Shown: positions 17,480 through 26,855, counted from the first letter of the stretch. The stretch: DNA of 64,000 nt from Paractinoplanes ferrugineus (GCF_016862195.1 NZ_BOMM01000016.1:124001-188000); one strand, 5' to 3'. The notes: generated by a model from the letters alone, not told the origin. Program-made: numbers and translations.

Positions 17480-18304
17480 GTGACTGATCTACGGGCCGAC
17501 ATTCTGGCCGAACTCCGGGTCCAGCCGATCATCGACCCGAAGGGTGAGATCCGCCGCCGGGTCGATTTCCTGGTCGACTACCTGCGCGCCAGTCCGGCGC
17601 GGGGCTTCGTGCTCGGGATCAGTGGCGGCCAGGACAGCACCCTGACCGGCCGGCTGTGCCAGCTGGCCGTCGAGCAGACCCGCGGCGAGGGCCGGGAGGC
17701 GACGTTCGTGGCGGTCCGGCTGCCCTACGGGGTGCAGGCCGACGAGCACGACGCGCGGATCGCGCTGGACTTCATCCGGCCCGACCGGTCGGTCGAGGCG
17801 AACGTCAAGGCGGGTGCGGACGCGACGGCGGCCGAGGTGGCGCGGGCTCTGGGAGATCAACTGCGGGATTTCGTACGGGGCAATCTCAAGGCCCGCGAGC
17901 GCATGATGATCCAGTACGCGATCGCCGGCCAGCTCAACCTGCTGGTGGTCGGCACGGATCACGCCGCCGAGGCGGTGACCGGATTCTTCACGAAATATGG
18001 TGATGGTGGGGTGGATGTCACGCCGCTCACCGGCCTCACCAAGCGGCAGGGCGGTGAGCTGCTGCGCGAGCTGGGCGCGCCGGCGAGCACCTGGCAGAAG
18101 GTGCCCACGGCGGACCTCGAGGACGATCGGCCGGCCCTGCCCGACGAGGTGGCCCTGGGCCTGACGTACGCGGAGATCGACGACTACCTGACCGGTGCCG
18201 ACGTCGAGCCGGCGGTCGCGGCCCGGCTGGAGTCGGTGTTCCTGGCCACCCGGCACAAGCGCGCCCTCCCGGTCACCCCGTTCGACGACTGGTGGCGCTC
18301 CTGA
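17480..18304 (+). CDS. nadE: NH3-dependent NAD+ synthetase
   Basis: A 274-residue protein closely matching the short, ammonia-dependent NadE (E. coli enzyme 275 residues). The PP-loop ATP site [12 protein letters not shown] lies near residue 47. [20 protein letters not shown] near residue 155 binds deamido-[12 protein letters not shown] and [17 protein letters not shown] follow as in the family. It adenylates deamido-NAD and amidates it with NH3, the last step of NAD synthesis. No glutaminase domain is present. The GTG start was chosen by length; another GTG lies 9 nt upstream. NAD kinase is encoded 8 kb away, but the two are not in one operon. Confidence 0.96.
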   Translation: MTDLRADILAELRVQPIIDPKGEIRRRVDFLVDYLRASPARGFVLGISGGQDSTLTGRLCQLAVEQTRGEGREATFVAVRLPYGVQADEHDARIALDFIRPDRSVEANVKAGADATAAEVARALGDQLRDFVRGNLKARERMMIQYAIAGQLNLLVVGTDHAAEAVTGFFTKYGDGGVDVTPLTGLTKRQGGELLRELGAPASTWQKVPTADLEDDRPALPDEVALGLTYAEIDDYLTGADVEPAVAARLESVFLATRHKRALPVTPFDDWWRS

Positions 18305-18377
18305 CGAGCCCGCCGGCCCCACCGCCGTCCGGCTCGAAGCTGGTGGCCGCCCCGGCCTCCGCGACCGTGCGGGCCGA

Positions 18378-20117
18378 TCAGCCCGCGTGCGGCACGCGCC
18401 GGGTCAGTCGCTGCCAGAGCCAGCCGGCCGGCACGTTGCGGTCGAAGAGGACGTAGTCCCCCACCGCCCGGTTGGTCACGGTGTCCACCAGCGACCGCCG
18501 GGCCGCCGGATGCCCGACGAACAGCAGCTGGTCGTCCGGCCGCAGGGAGAAATCGTCCTCCGGGCCGAGCACGGTCTCGTCACCGCGCAGCGCCATCAGC
18601 GGCACGGCGGCGAGCGGGCGGTCGCGGTTCTGCGGGCTGCGGACCAGGTCACCGAGCCGGGCGTCGCCGCCGGCGAGCCACGGCCCGAGGGTGGGCGTCT
18701 CGGCGTCGGTGAGCGTGACCTTCCAGACGCTGCCCAGCCGGCTGCCGCAGTGCGCCTGGAGCCGGTCGAGGAGCTGTTGCGCCCAGTCGTCGCCCCGGGC
18801 CGGCATCTCCCGCAGGAACCGCCACAGCAACGGCGAGCTGAGCTGCGCGTAGATCTCGCGGGAGACGACCTCGGCGGCGACCATCACCCAGTCGGCGCCG
18901 ATCGCCTCGAACAGCGGCGCGCTGGCCCGGTGGTTCTGCCGGGCGGCGATGAACAGGCCCGGATTGTGCCGGCGGGCGGCCGCGATCAGCGACAGGTTGG
19001 TGGTGTCGTTGTCGGTGCCGGCCACGAAGCCGGCCGCGCCGGCCGGATCGGTGCGCTCCAGCACGGCCGGGTCGGACGCGTCCCCGACGATGACGCCCGG
19101 CTCGGCGCAGGCCACGTCGACGATCGTGACCTCGAGGCCGTCGGCGCGCAGATCCTCGACGATCTTGTGGCCGAACCGGCCGAAGCCGCACACGATCCAG
19201 CGTCCGGAGGCGGGCGCGCGACCCGGTTCCGGTAGTTCCGCCCCCGGCCCGCGGACCAGCCAGGACATCATCTGGTACGAGGTGGGCGCGTGCAGCGCCA
19301 GCCGCACGTGGTCGCCGAACCGGTCGAACGGGTTGACCACCGTGGGCGAGCCGAACGCGCGCATCCGGTGCTCGACGGCCGGCGACAGGGCGCGGGCGAC
19401 CACGGTCAGCTCCGGGCGGATCAGCGCGGCCGTCATCGCGATCGCCAGGTTGGTCTCGTCGTCGTCGGTGAGCGCCAGCACCCCCTCGCAGAACGGGTGC
19501 TCCAGACCGGCCAGGTCGAGGGTGCGCGGGTCGGCGGCGTCCCCGGTGAGGCCCGGCACGTCGGCGTAGTAGGCGTCGATGTCGAGCGAGTCGACCCGCT
19601 CGCTGGACCGGTCGAGCACCACCAGCCGGCGGCCCAGCGAGTCGAGCGCCCGGCCCAGCAGCTGCCCGGTCTGGCCGTAGCCGGCGATCAGCAGGAACGG
19701 CTCGCGCAGCCGGTTGACCGTGCGGGTGAACCGGCGCAACGCGATGGCCTGCCGGAACGTACGGTCCCCGAGGAGCGCCAGCAGCGAGCCGACGACGTAC
19801 GTCCAGCCGATCACGGTCAGGTAGATGGTCGACATGACCCACAGCCGCTGTGCTCCCGAGAACGGCTGCGGCAGCTCGCCGTACCCGATCGTGGTGGCCG
19901 TGTAGCTCATGAAGTAGAACGCGTCGAAGAAGGTCATGCCGGGCGGCACCAGCGTCAGCCCGAGCACGCTCACCGAGAAGATCACGATCAGCACGATCAG
20001 CGGCGCCCGCATCCGCCGCAGCAGCAGGAAGATGGTCGGCGACGTCTCCGTGTAACGGGCCGACAGGCGCCGCCCGTGCCGGTGCCGGTGCCGCTGCCCG
20101 GGCCGCTGCGGGGTCAT
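18378..20117 (-). CDS. Potassium channel with two RCK/TrkA-N domains
   Basis: 579 residues. The N-terminus is basic. Two transmembrane helices (about 35-55 and 95-115) flank a pore loop with the selectivity filter TTIGYGE near residue 77. Two regulatory Rossmann domains follow: LLIAGYGQTGQLLGRAL near 145 and WIVCGFGRFGHKIVEDL near 305. A TrkA-C-like tail lies at about 500-570. Two RCK modules in one subunit resemble eukaryotic BK and bacterial GsuK/TM1088-type channels; nucleotides or Ca2+ usually gate them. It should pass K+ through the cytoplasmic membrane. The start codon overlaps the stop of the upstream small membrane gene (ATGA), so the two are co-translated. Confidence 0.9.
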   Translation of the reverse strand: MTPQRPGQRHRHRHGRRLSARYTETSPTIFLLLRRMRAPLIVLIVIFSVSVLGLTLVPPGMTFFDAFYFMSYTATTIGYGELPQPFSGAQRLWVMSTIYLTVIGWTYVVGSLLALLGDRTFRQAIALRRFTRTVNRLREPFLLIAGYGQTGQLLGRALDSLGRRLVVLDRSSERVDSLDIDAYYADVPGLTGDAADPRTLDLAGLEHPFCEGVLALTDDDETNLAIAMTAALIRPELTVVARALSPAVEHRMRAFGSPTVVNPFDRFGDHVRLALHAPTSYQMMSWLVRGPGAELPEPGRAPASGRWIVCGFGRFGHKIVEDLRADGLEVTIVDVACAEPGVIVGDASDPAVLERTDPAGAAGFVAGTDNDTTNLSLIAAARRHNPGLFIAARQNHRASAPLFEAIGADWVMVAAEVVSREIYAQLSSPLLWRFLREMPARGDDWAQQLLDRLQAHCGSRLGSVWKVTLTDAETPTLGPWLAGGDARLGDLVRSPQNRDRPLAAVPLMALRGDETVLGPEDDFSLRPDDQLLFVGHPAARRSLVDTVTNRAVGDYVLFDRNVPAGWLWQRLTRRVPHAG

Positions 20118-20500
20118 CGGCGGTGGAACGACACGGTCTCGATCACCAGCAGCGCGACCGAGACGAGGTTGGCCAGCAGCGCCCCGCCGGACAGCGACAC
20201 GACCCCGGCCGTCGCCGCGGCGTCCAGTCCCTGCGACGAGACCTGCGTGGCGTACGCCCACATCAGAGCGGCCGCGATCAGCTGAAGGTCGGCGACCAGG
20301 CTGGTGGCCAGGTGGACCGCGCCGATCTGGGTGCGGTCGCCGAACTTCAGGACCGTGGCGATCAGGCTGACCACCACGGCCGCGAACAGCTCGTAGACGC
20401 TGTGCAGCGTCGGGTCGGAGATGTCCCCGATGAAGAACCCGAGGTTCAGGGTGGCCGCCAGCAGCACGAAGAAGCCGAAGACCACCTTTTCCAAACTCAT
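20114..20500 (-). CDS. Small four-helix membrane protein coupled to the K+ channel
   Basis: 128 residues with four hydrophobic segments: residues 5-25, 38-52, 62-85 and 95-122. There is a short polar loop (GDISDPTLHSVYE) after the first. No catalytic motif is visible. The gene ends in ATGA overlap with the two-RCK potassium channel, so a structural or regulatory link with that channel is likely. The ATG follows a short intergenic stretch. The family is not named here, because only the membrane topology and the neighbour can be used. Confidence 0.75.
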   Translation of the reverse strand: MSLEKVVFGFFVLLAATLNLGFFIGDISDPTLHSVYELFAAVVVSLIATVLKFGDRTQIGAVHLATSLVADLQLIAAALMWAYATQVSSQGLDAAATAGVVSLSGGALLANLVSVALLVIETVSFHRR

Positions 20501-20583
20501 GGGATCACGCTAGTGCCTCAGTTCCCCGGCGGCACTTCGGTCGGCCCACTGCCGGGGCGGCGCCGAGGGAGACGTCGTCTTCT

Positions 20584-20624
20584 GTGAAGAAGGGGTCTCC
20601 GGGACGGCGGAGCCACCTCTTCAC
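20584..20624. repeat. Dispersed palindromic element, copy 3
   Basis: GTGAAGA-AGGGGTCTC, a 9-nt loop, then GGAGCCACC-TCTTCAC: the outer arms GTGAAGA/TCTTCAC are perfect and the inner arms imperfect. It lies between two minus-strand genes. The same GTGAAG and AAGGGG words occur in the copies at 4,587 and 11,799. Confidence 0.55.
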
Positions 20625-20799
20625 TGAACGAGGGATGACCTTGCCGTTTCGGGCAGGCGATGCGCGCAACGTCGGAGGTGTGCCGAGGGGCGTCCCAGCA
20701 GATGAACGGGCCGGCCAAGCAGTGGGAAGGCGCAGGAATCGGCCGGCATGGGGCCGGCGGCGGCCCGGCGCCCGCGCGGAATCGGCGGGTCAGGGTGGG

Positions 20800-21108
20800 T
20801 CAGGGTGGGTCCGGGAAATCCGCCAATCCCTGCTCCCAGCGTTGCCGGCGCTGGTCGAGGGTCTGCTCCCACCACGGGGTGCCGCGTTCGCCGAGTGCCA
20901 CTTTGGCGGCCTGCACCCGGACGCGGGCCGGGGCCGGGTCCTGGCCGGCGCGCTTGGCCGTGCCGACGTCGCGCCGGGCGGACATCAGGGCGCGGCGCAG
21001 GACGGCGGCCACGTCCTCGGGGATGGCGGGGTCGGTGGCCCGCCAGCGCCGGCCGGAGATGATGACGAAGTGGCCGTCCTCGGTGCGCGCCGGCGGTTCC
21101 TGACCCAT
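20800..21108 (-). CDS. Conserved small actinobacterial protein of unknown function
   Basis: About 102 residues, soluble. Features are a DGHFVIISGRRWRATDPAIPE start, an Arg-rich middle helix (RRALMSARRDVGTAKRAG) and VQAAKVALGERGTPWWEQ near residue 72. From memory this pattern is widespread in actinobacteria and is often auto-annotated as a Tol-type biopolymer transporter, for which no evidence exists in the sequence. The start at this ATG fits the conserved core; the frame stays open upstream, but that part is basic and repetitive and overlaps the neighbouring gene's 3' end. The final codons lie in a short GGGTCAGGGT tandem repeat. Confidence 0.65.
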   Translation of the reverse strand: MGQEPPARTEDGHFVIISGRRWRATDPAIPEDVAAVLRRALMSARRDVGTAKRAGQDPAPARVRVQAAKVALGERGTPWWEQTLDQRRQRWEQGLADFPDPP

Positions 21109-21161
21109 CCGCGGGACGTTACCGCGGCTCAGGCGGCAACGCCGGAGCCGGCTGCGGCGGG

Positions 21162-22580
21162 TCAGGGGCCGACCAGCCGGCGGATCCTGGCGGTGCAGGT
21201 GCTGCTGACGTCGGGCCATGGTGTGCCGAGCACCTGCGGGGCGGTGTTGCTCAAGGAGGTGCCGTTCACCGCCACGGCGTGGAAGAACGTCATCGTCTTC
21301 TCCGCGCCGTACGTCTGGAACAGGCACTGGACGCCCAGGTAGGCGGCGCCGTAACGGGCCGACGCGTCGCGGGCCGAGGACTTCGCGGCCGGTCCGCCGA
21401 CGTTCAGGTCACCCTTGACGGAGCGGACGAAGGTGGCGGTCTCGGCTCGCCGGGGGTACGCGGTGAACGGCTGGTCGCCGCTGGTCGCGTATTCGGCCAG
21501 GCCCTCGGTCAGCCACCAGCCGTCGGCCCCCGGCACCTCGACGGACCGGCCGGCCAGGCTGGCCACGTGGGTCAGTTCGTGGCGGAGCAGCGCGCCCAGG
21601 CCGATCGTGCCGAGCGCGGACAGTCTGACCACGGTCGACTCGGATTCCGGCTGGGCGTAGCCGGCCACCCACCGGCCCTCGTCGCCGTACGGCCACTTGC
21701 CCCATTCTTTGTCACCGGCCAGATAGATCACGTACTTCCCGGGTCTGACGTCGCCGCCGAACCGGTCGGCCACCCCGGCGGCGGCCTCGGCGTCGGCGAG
21801 GGTGGCCGACATCCGGCCGGCGTTGGCGGCGGTGGCCGCGACGACCACCCGGTTGCCGGCCAGCGCCTTGAGCACCGACTGGGTCCACGGCGGTGCGGTG
21901 CGGCCGGTGCGGCCGGGGTAGATCTCGGTCAGCCTGGGGCCGGCCGGGTCGCCCAGGTTCCACATCGTGTGCAACGGCTGATTCAGGCTGCGCGGGCACG
22001 GGTCGGCGAAGCAGTAGTCGACGTCCACGACGGCCGACCAGCGGGCGGTGCCGGTCTCGGTGATCGAGGAGACCGTGGGACTCCACCGGGTGATGCCGAG
22101 GGCGCGCAGCGAGGTGAACCGGTCGGTCAGCCAGGGCGCGACCAGTTCGGCCTCGGCGTCGGCGAGGCTGACGAACTTGCCCTTGTCCCCGGTCAGCAGC
22201 GCCACCGACTGCGTGGTCAGCGCCTCCCCGATGGCCGCGCGGACCCGTTCCTCGGCGGCGTCGCGTTCAGCGGCGGCACTGTTCGTTTCGACTGTCGCCG
22301 GATTGCCACCATTTGTGTACGCCGTGGTCGGGCTCGCCTGAGTCCCGCCGCCCGACGCGCCCCGCACCACCAGCACGACCCCGGCGAGGACCGCCACGAG
22401 CACCACCGCGAGCCCGATCAGCAGCGCGATCCTGCGCGGCGAGCGCACCCCCGGCCCCGGCGGCGGCCCGGCCGGCGACGCAGCTGACGGCACGGTTGAC
22501 GGGGCCCCCGGCGGAGCAGCCGGTGGGGCGGCGGGCGGCTGCGAGTAGGCCTGCGGGCGGATTCGCGGGACTTCGGACAT
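21162..22580 (-). CDS. Membrane-anchored gluzincin-type metallopeptidase
   Basis: 472 residues. The first 50 are Pro/Ala-rich and cytoplasmic. One transmembrane helix lies at about 52-74 (IALLIGLAVVLVAVLAGVVL). The extracellular part begins with an NTF2/ketosteroid isomerase-like stretch and ends with a peptidase domain containing HELTH near residue 335 and the third ligand in EGLAEY near 362. This HExxH plus downstream Glu arrangement is that of gluzincins (peptidase MA-like). Paired Cys residues (CFADPC near 190; Cys near 430 and 460) suit an extracellular location. Substrates are unknown. Just upstream, 20 nt away, is a lipoprotein gene on the same strand, so both may be co-expressed at the cell surface. 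Confidence 0.8.
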   Translation of the reverse strand: MSEVPRIRPQAYSQPPAAPPAAPPGAPSTVPSAASPAGPPPGPGVRSPRRIALLIGLAVVLVAVLAGVVLVVRGASGGGTQASPTTAYTNGGNPATVETNSAAAERDAAEERVRAAIGEALTTQSVALLTGDKGKFVSLADAEAELVAPWLTDRFTSLRALGITRWSPTVSSITETGTARWSAVVDVDYCFADPCPRSLNQPLHTMWNLGDPAGPRLTEIYPGRTGRTAPPWTQSVLKALAGNRVVVAATAANAGRMSATLADAEAAAGVADRFGGDVRPGKYVIYLAGDKEWGKWPYGDEGRWVAGYAQPESESTVVRLSALGTIGLGALLRHELTHVASLAGRSVEVPGADGWWLTEGLAEYATSGDQPFTAYPRRAETATFVRSVKGDLNVGGPAAKSSARDASARYGAAYLGVQCLFQTYGAEKTMTFFHAVAVNGTSLSNTAPQVLGTPWPDVSSTCTARIRRLVGP

Positions 22581-22600
22581 GACGCACGGTACCGTGCCGG

Positions 22601-23068
22601 CTACGTGTTCCGCCGCCCGGGCACATCGATGGTGATGCCCGGCGACGAGGGTTCCTCACGTAGCTCGAGCTTGCTGATCGTCGCGTCCGCGGGCACGTCG
22701 TAGTAGAGCCGATCGGCGACGGCGGCGCCCGCGGCCAGGTCGTCGAGCAGCCTCGTGTCGCCCCTGATCTGGGCGAGCGCGTCGGCGAGGTAGGCGGTTC
22801 CCCGGGCGTCGTACAGTTTGGCGAACGAGATCCCGGGCTTGCGCGGCGTACCGCTGAGGTTGTGCACCGTGAGGCCGACGGTGCAGAGCCGGGGCGCCGA
22901 GCCGGCGCAGTCGACCGAGCCGACCGTGTATTCGAAGATGCCCTCCCGGGTGACCGCGGCCCCCATCGTGCCGGTCTTGACGGTTCGGTCGGGCACCGGT
23001 GGGGCAGCGTCGGAACATCCCCCGAGCAGGACCGTAACCGCCGAGAGGGTGAGCCAGGCACGTCGCAT
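22601..23068 (-). CDS. Secreted lipoprotein, DUF4352-like
   Basis: 155 residues with a lipoprotein signal peptide: MRRAWLTLSAVTVLLGGCSD, whose Cys18 in LGGC is the lipidation site. The rest has the pattern of a DUF4352/immunoglobulin-like beta sandwich: GIFEYTVGSVDC, then LCTVGLTVHNLSG, then KLYDARGTAYLADALAQ. Two Cys residues could form a disulfide. It is followed after 20 nt by the membrane metallopeptidase gene, suggesting one transcript. Function unknown. The start is fixed by the signal peptide. Confidence 0.8.
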   Translation of the reverse strand: MRRAWLTLSAVTVLLGGCSDAAPPVPDRTVKTGTMGAAVTREGIFEYTVGSVDCAGSAPRLCTVGLTVHNLSGTPRKPGISFAKLYDARGTAYLADALAQIRGDTRLLDDLAAGAAVADRLYYDVPADATISKLELREEPSSPGITIDVPGRRNT

Positions 23069-23095
23069 GCCGCACCCTTTCGGCAGCCCGGCCCG

Positions 23096-23183
23096 CCACT
23101 GAAGCAGCCGCGCCCGACAACTCAAGCGGCCGCGCCCGGCGAGCGAAGCGGCCGCGCCCGACACCTGAAGCCGCCGCGCCCGG
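23096..23183. repeat. 22-bp tandem repeat, four units
   Basis: Four units of 22 bp share AAGCNGCCGCGCCCGR, and alternate units are more alike at the first five bases (CNAC- versus CGAG-type). It sits between the NB-ARC gene's stop and the lipoprotein start, so it forms part of the lipoprotein gene's leader. Confidence 0.8.
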
Positions 23184-23195
23184 CGAGGGGGCGGG

Positions 23196-25703
23196 TCACA
23201 GGAGGGCGCGGAGGTCGTCGGCCTCCGGCATGCCGGCCGCGGCGTAGCTGGCGACGGCCTGTTCGTAGTGCTCACGGGCGCGGGCGGGATTGCCGAGACC
23301 GCGGTGCGCGTGCCCGAGACCGGCATGGGCCCGGGCCTGCTGGGTGCGGTCGTCGACCTCGGTCGCCACCGCGTCGGCGGCGCGATGGTGGCCGAGCGCG
23401 TCGGCGAACCGGCCGGCCCGGACGGCCACCTCGCCCAGCCCGTTGTGGGCCCACGCCACCCCGTCGCGGTCGCCGACCTCCTCGTAGATCCGCAGCGCCT
23501 GCCCGAGCGCGTCGGCGGCCCGGTCGAGCCGGCCCGTGGTGAGGTGCAGCAGCCCGAGGCTGTCGAGGATCTCGGCCTGGCGCACCCGCAGGCCGAACCG
23601 CCGGCTGAGGGCGAGTCCCTCGGCGAGGTGGCGGCGCGCCGAGTCGGGCCGGCCGAGGCGCATCTCGATGCCGCCGATGCCGTTGAGCAGGTTGGCCTCG
23701 CCGGACCGGCTGCCGGCCAGCCGCGCCAGTTCGAGCGCCGCCCGGTAGTGGGCGCCGGCCGCCTCGTACCGTCCGGCCCGTTCCTCGAGGATGCCGAGGC
23801 CGCACAGCGCCCGGCTCTCGCCGTTGCGGTCGGCGGCCGCGCGGCTCAGCGCGAGGGCGTGTCTCTGGTGGTCGACGGCGAGGTCGTGGTGGCCGGCCCG
23901 TTCCTCGACGTCGGCCAGGTTGTTGAGGATGCGGGCCTGCTCCTCGGGGTGGCCGGTGCCGTAGAGAGCGAGCGCCCGGTGCAACTGGTCGATGCCGGTG
24001 GCCATCTCGCCCCGGTGCAGGTACATGATCGCCTGGTCGGTCAGGGCACGGGCCTGCGCGGCCGGATCGCCCATCGTGCTCGCGGCCCGGTAGGCGTAGC
24101 CGTGCACCCGCAGGCCGGCGCTGTGGTGGCCGTCGGTCAGGTACATGTAGAGGGTGCGGGCCAGTCGCGTGGTATGCGTCGGCCAGCCGTGCGCCGCCGT
24201 GTAGCCGGCCACCGCGATGAGCGTCGGCCGCTCGGTGTTCAGCCAGGTCACCGCCGCGTCGGGGGTGCTGAGGTCGGGGGTGACCACCCCGCCGGGCGCC
24301 GCGTGCTTGTCGGCCGGGTTGACCGTGTCCATCGCGCCCGCCGCCGCGGTCAGGTAGTAGTCGAACAGGCGGGTCAGCGCCTCCCGCCGCTCGGCCGGCG
24401 GATCCTCGTCGTGGGCCCGGCCGGTGGCGTGGTCGCGGACCAGGTCGTGCAGGGCGTAGCGGCCGGGGGCGACGGCCTGCAGCAGGTGGTCGCCGCTGAG
24501 CCGGTCGAGCCGGGCCCGCGCGGTGCCGAGCTCCAGACCGGCGAGCGCGGCCGCGGCGTACGCGTCGATGTCCTGACCCGGATGCAGCGCCACCAGCCGG
24601 AGCAACCGCTGGTGGCCGTCCGGCAGACGTCGCAGGGACAGGTCGAAGGCCAGTTCGACGCCGGTGTCGAGACGCCGGTCGCGGTGCCGTTCGTCGAGCC
24701 GGTCGGCGTGGTCGGTGAGCGTCCAGTCGTCGGTGTCGCGGATGTGCCCGGCGATCAGGCTCAGCGCGAGCGGGAGGTGACCGCAGCGGCGGGCGATGCG
24801 GGCGGCCGCCTCCGGGTCGGTGCCGACCGGCACCCGGCCGACCGCCCCGGCCAGGAACGCGGCCGACTCGGCCGGGGTGAAGACGTCGACGCCGAGGTGG
24901 GTGGCGCCGTCGAGGCCGTCGAGGCGGCGCCGGCTGGTGATCAGCGCCCGGCCGCCGGGGGTCCGCGGCAGCAGCGGGCGGACCTGCTCGGCGTCGGCGG
25001 CGTTGTCGAGGACCACCAGGGTGCGGCGCCCGGCGAGCCGGTCGCGGTAGGCCGCGACCAGGGCCGCCTCACCGTTGGGGATCTGGTGGCTGGGCACGCC
25101 GAGGAGGCGGAGAAAGCCGTCGAGTACGGCGGTGGGGTCGGCCGGCGGCTGACCCGGGTCGGGGTGGAAGCCCCGCAGATCGACGAACAGGACCCGGTCG
25201 ACCAGCTTGTCGCGGAGCAGCTGGTGCCCGGCCCGGACGGCCAGGTGGGTCTTGCCGACCCCGGCCATCCCGTCGATCACCGCGACCGGGCCGGTGGCCC
25301 GCAGCCGGTCGAGCTCGCCCGCCCGGCCGGTGAAGCCGGGCAGCTCACCGGGCAGCGTGTCCTGCACCCGCACCTGGGACACGGCCTCGATCTCGCCGCC
25401 GATGACGCGCAACGCCTGGCGCCACTGGGACACGTACGCGTCGTCGGGGTGCAGGGCCTGCACGACCGCCAGGACGAGATCGTTGTTGAGCCGGCGGCGT
25501 CCTGGCACGAAGCAGTTGGCCACCGTGGACCGCCTGGTCAGCTCCCCGGCCGGCCGCCCGGCCGCGGTCCAGGCCGCGTTGACCCGGTCCTTGATGGTCT
25601 CGTAGGACGGGTCGCCGGCCCAGATCTTCAGCAGCCGCAGCCGTTCGACCAGGTCGTCGACGGTCCCGGCGAGGGCCGGGTCGGGCTTGTCCAGCGGCGG
25701 CAT
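23196..25703 (-). CDS. NB-ARC STAND ATPase with TPR repeats
   Basis: 835 residues. Residues 1-125 form a small helical domain (DDLVERLRLLKIWAGDPSYE) typical of actinobacterial STAND proteins in place of a SARP DNA-binding domain. The NB-ARC ATPase follows: Walker A GMAGVGKTHLA near residue 160, Walker B TLVVLDNAAD near 240, the RNBS-like ITSRRRL, and GHLPLAL near 325. The C-terminal 350 residues are TPR repeats (RALALYGTGHPEEQARILNNLAD and similar). Such proteins act as nucleotide-driven switches controlling transcription or defence. Without a DNA-binding or effector domain it must work through partners. It is divergent from nadK across a 234-nt gap. The frame stays open upstream of this ATG but lacks conserved sequence. 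Confidence 0.87.
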   Translation of the reverse strand: MPPLDKPDPALAGTVDDLVERLRLLKIWAGDPSYETIKDRVNAAWTAAGRPAGELTRRSTVANCFVPGRRRLNNDLVLAVVQALHPDDAYVSQWRQALRVIGGEIEAVSQVRVQDTLPGELPGFTGRAGELDRLRATGPVAVIDGMAGVGKTHLAVRAGHQLLRDKLVDRVLFVDLRGFHPDPGQPPADPTAVLDGFLRLLGVPSHQIPNGEAALVAAYRDRLAGRRTLVVLDNAADAEQVRPLLPRTPGGRALITSRRRLDGLDGATHLGVDVFTPAESAAFLAGAVGRVPVGTDPEAAARIARRCGHLPLALSLIAGHIRDTDDWTLTDHADRLDERHRDRRLDTGVELAFDLSLRRLPDGHQRLLRLVALHPGQDIDAYAAAALAGLELGTARARLDRLSGDHLLQAVAPGRYALHDLVRDHATGRAHDEDPPAERREALTRLFDYYLTAAAGAMDTVNPADKHAAPGGVVTPDLSTPDAAVTWLNTERPTLIAVAGYTAAHGWPTHTTRLARTLYMYLTDGHHSAGLRVHGYAYRAASTMGDPAAQARALTDQAIMYLHRGEMATGIDQLHRALALYGTGHPEEQARILNNLADVEERAGHHDLAVDHQRHALALSRAAADRNGESRALCGLGILEERAGRYEAAGAHYRAALELARLAGSRSGEANLLNGIGGIEMRLGRPDSARRHLAEGLALSRRFGLRVRQAEILDSLGLLHLTTGRLDRAADALGQALRIYEEVGDRDGVAWAHNGLGEVAVRAGRFADALGHHRAADAVATEVDDRTQQARAHAGLGHAHRGLGNPARAREHYEQAVASYAAAGMPEADDLRALL

Positions 25704-25937
25704 CGCACCATCGTGCCGCGCCGGGGCCGGGCCCACCGACCCGCGTCCAAATTCGTCCAGACTTCGCGCGCGACCCCGGACGCACCCACGAGACTCGACG
25801 AGTCGTCGGCCAACGGGGGTCAGGGAGCCGATGCTCCCTGGCCGGCCGGCATTGGCGATCGGCCCCGCGCCGCCCCAGCGCGGGGCCGATCCTGGTCTTT
25901 GCTCCCTCGGCGCGCGGGCGGCGAATAGGGTGGCGGC

Positions 25938-26855
25938 ATGGTGTCCGCGGTCGGCCTCGTCGTCCATCCGAGCAAGCCGGTGGCGAAGTCGGTCGAGGCC
26001 CTGCTCGCGTTCGTCGCCGGGCATCCGGTGCGGGTGCTGGCCCGCGAGAGCGACCGGGGACGGGTCCCCGCCGCCGTCGAGATGGTCACCGAGGAGCAGT
26101 TCGTCGCCCAGGTCGGGGCGGTCGTCTCGCTCGGCGGGGACGGCACGATGCTCGGCGCGATGCGGCTGATGATCCCCCGGCCGGTGCCGGTGCTCGGGGT
26201 CAACCACGGCAACCTGGGCTTCCTCGTCGAGGTGTCGCCGGCCGAACTGCCGGGTGCGCTCGCCCAGCTCGCCGCCGGTGACTTCACCATCGAGCCGCAT
26301 CCGTGCCTGGAGGTCGGCACCGGGCCGGACGTCCGGTACGGCTTCAACGACGTGGTGCTGGGCCGCACCGGGCGAACCGGCTCGATCTCGGTCGACCTGA
26401 CCGTGAACGACCTGCACTACGGCTACTACAAGGGCGACGCCGTCATCGTGTCCACCCCGACCGGGTCCACGGCGTACAACTACGCCGCCGGCGGTCCGGT
26501 GCTCTCGCCGTCCTCGCAGGCCATGGTGATCACCCCGGTGGCGCCGATGGCCGGGATCGGCCGCCCGGTGGTGCTGGGTGCGAGCGAGCGGCTGCGGCTC
26601 ACCGTGGCCGAAGAGAGCGCGCCGATCGCCGTCGACGTGGACGGCACCGTGGCCGGGGAGCTGGGCCGCGGCGAACAGTTGACCGCGGTGATGCGGCCGG
26701 ACGCCGCGCAGGTGATGCGGCTGTCGGCCAGCAAGCACGCCAGCCGCAGCCGCATCAAGCTCAGCCTGCTCGACCTGCCGCTGCGGCGGGACCAGCTGCT
26801 GGAGCTGATCCCGCCGGAGCTACGACGGCAGGGTCCGCAGATCAGTGAAACGTGA
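25938..26855 (+). CDS. nadK: NAD kinase
   Basis: 305 residues with all NAD kinase hallmarks: VVSLGGDGTMLGA near residue 65 (GGDGT motif), GVNHGNLGFL near 95, FNDVVLGR (the NE/D motif) near 135, and STPTGSTAYNYAAGGP near 175. It phosphorylates NAD(H) to NADP(H) using ATP or polyphosphate in the cytoplasm. Length is normal. Its 3' end overlaps the 3' end of the convergent glycosidase gene by 14 nt. Actinobacterial nadK usually sits beside recN and a TlyA-type methyltransferase; that context is missing, so this may be a second copy. Confidence 0.93.
   Translation: MVSAVGLVVHPSKPVAKSVEALLAFVAGHPVRVLARESDRGRVPAAVEMVTEEQFVAQVGAVVSLGGDGTMLGAMRLMIPRPVPVLGVNHGNLGFLVEVSPAELPGALAQLAAGDFTIEPHPCLEVGTGPDVRYGFNDVVLGRTGRTGSISVDLTVNDLHYGYYKGDAVIVSTPTGSTAYNYAAGGPVLSPSSQAMVITPVAPMAGIGRPVVLGASERLRLTVAEESAPIAVDVDGTVAGELGRGEQLTAVMRPDAAQVMRLSASKHASRSRIKLSLLDLPLRRDQLLELIPPELRRQGPQISET

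Noticed and set aside
23268..25928. An 886-codon plus-strand open frame
   Set aside because: It is antisense to the NB-ARC/TPR gene, with shadow composition and no recognisable domain.
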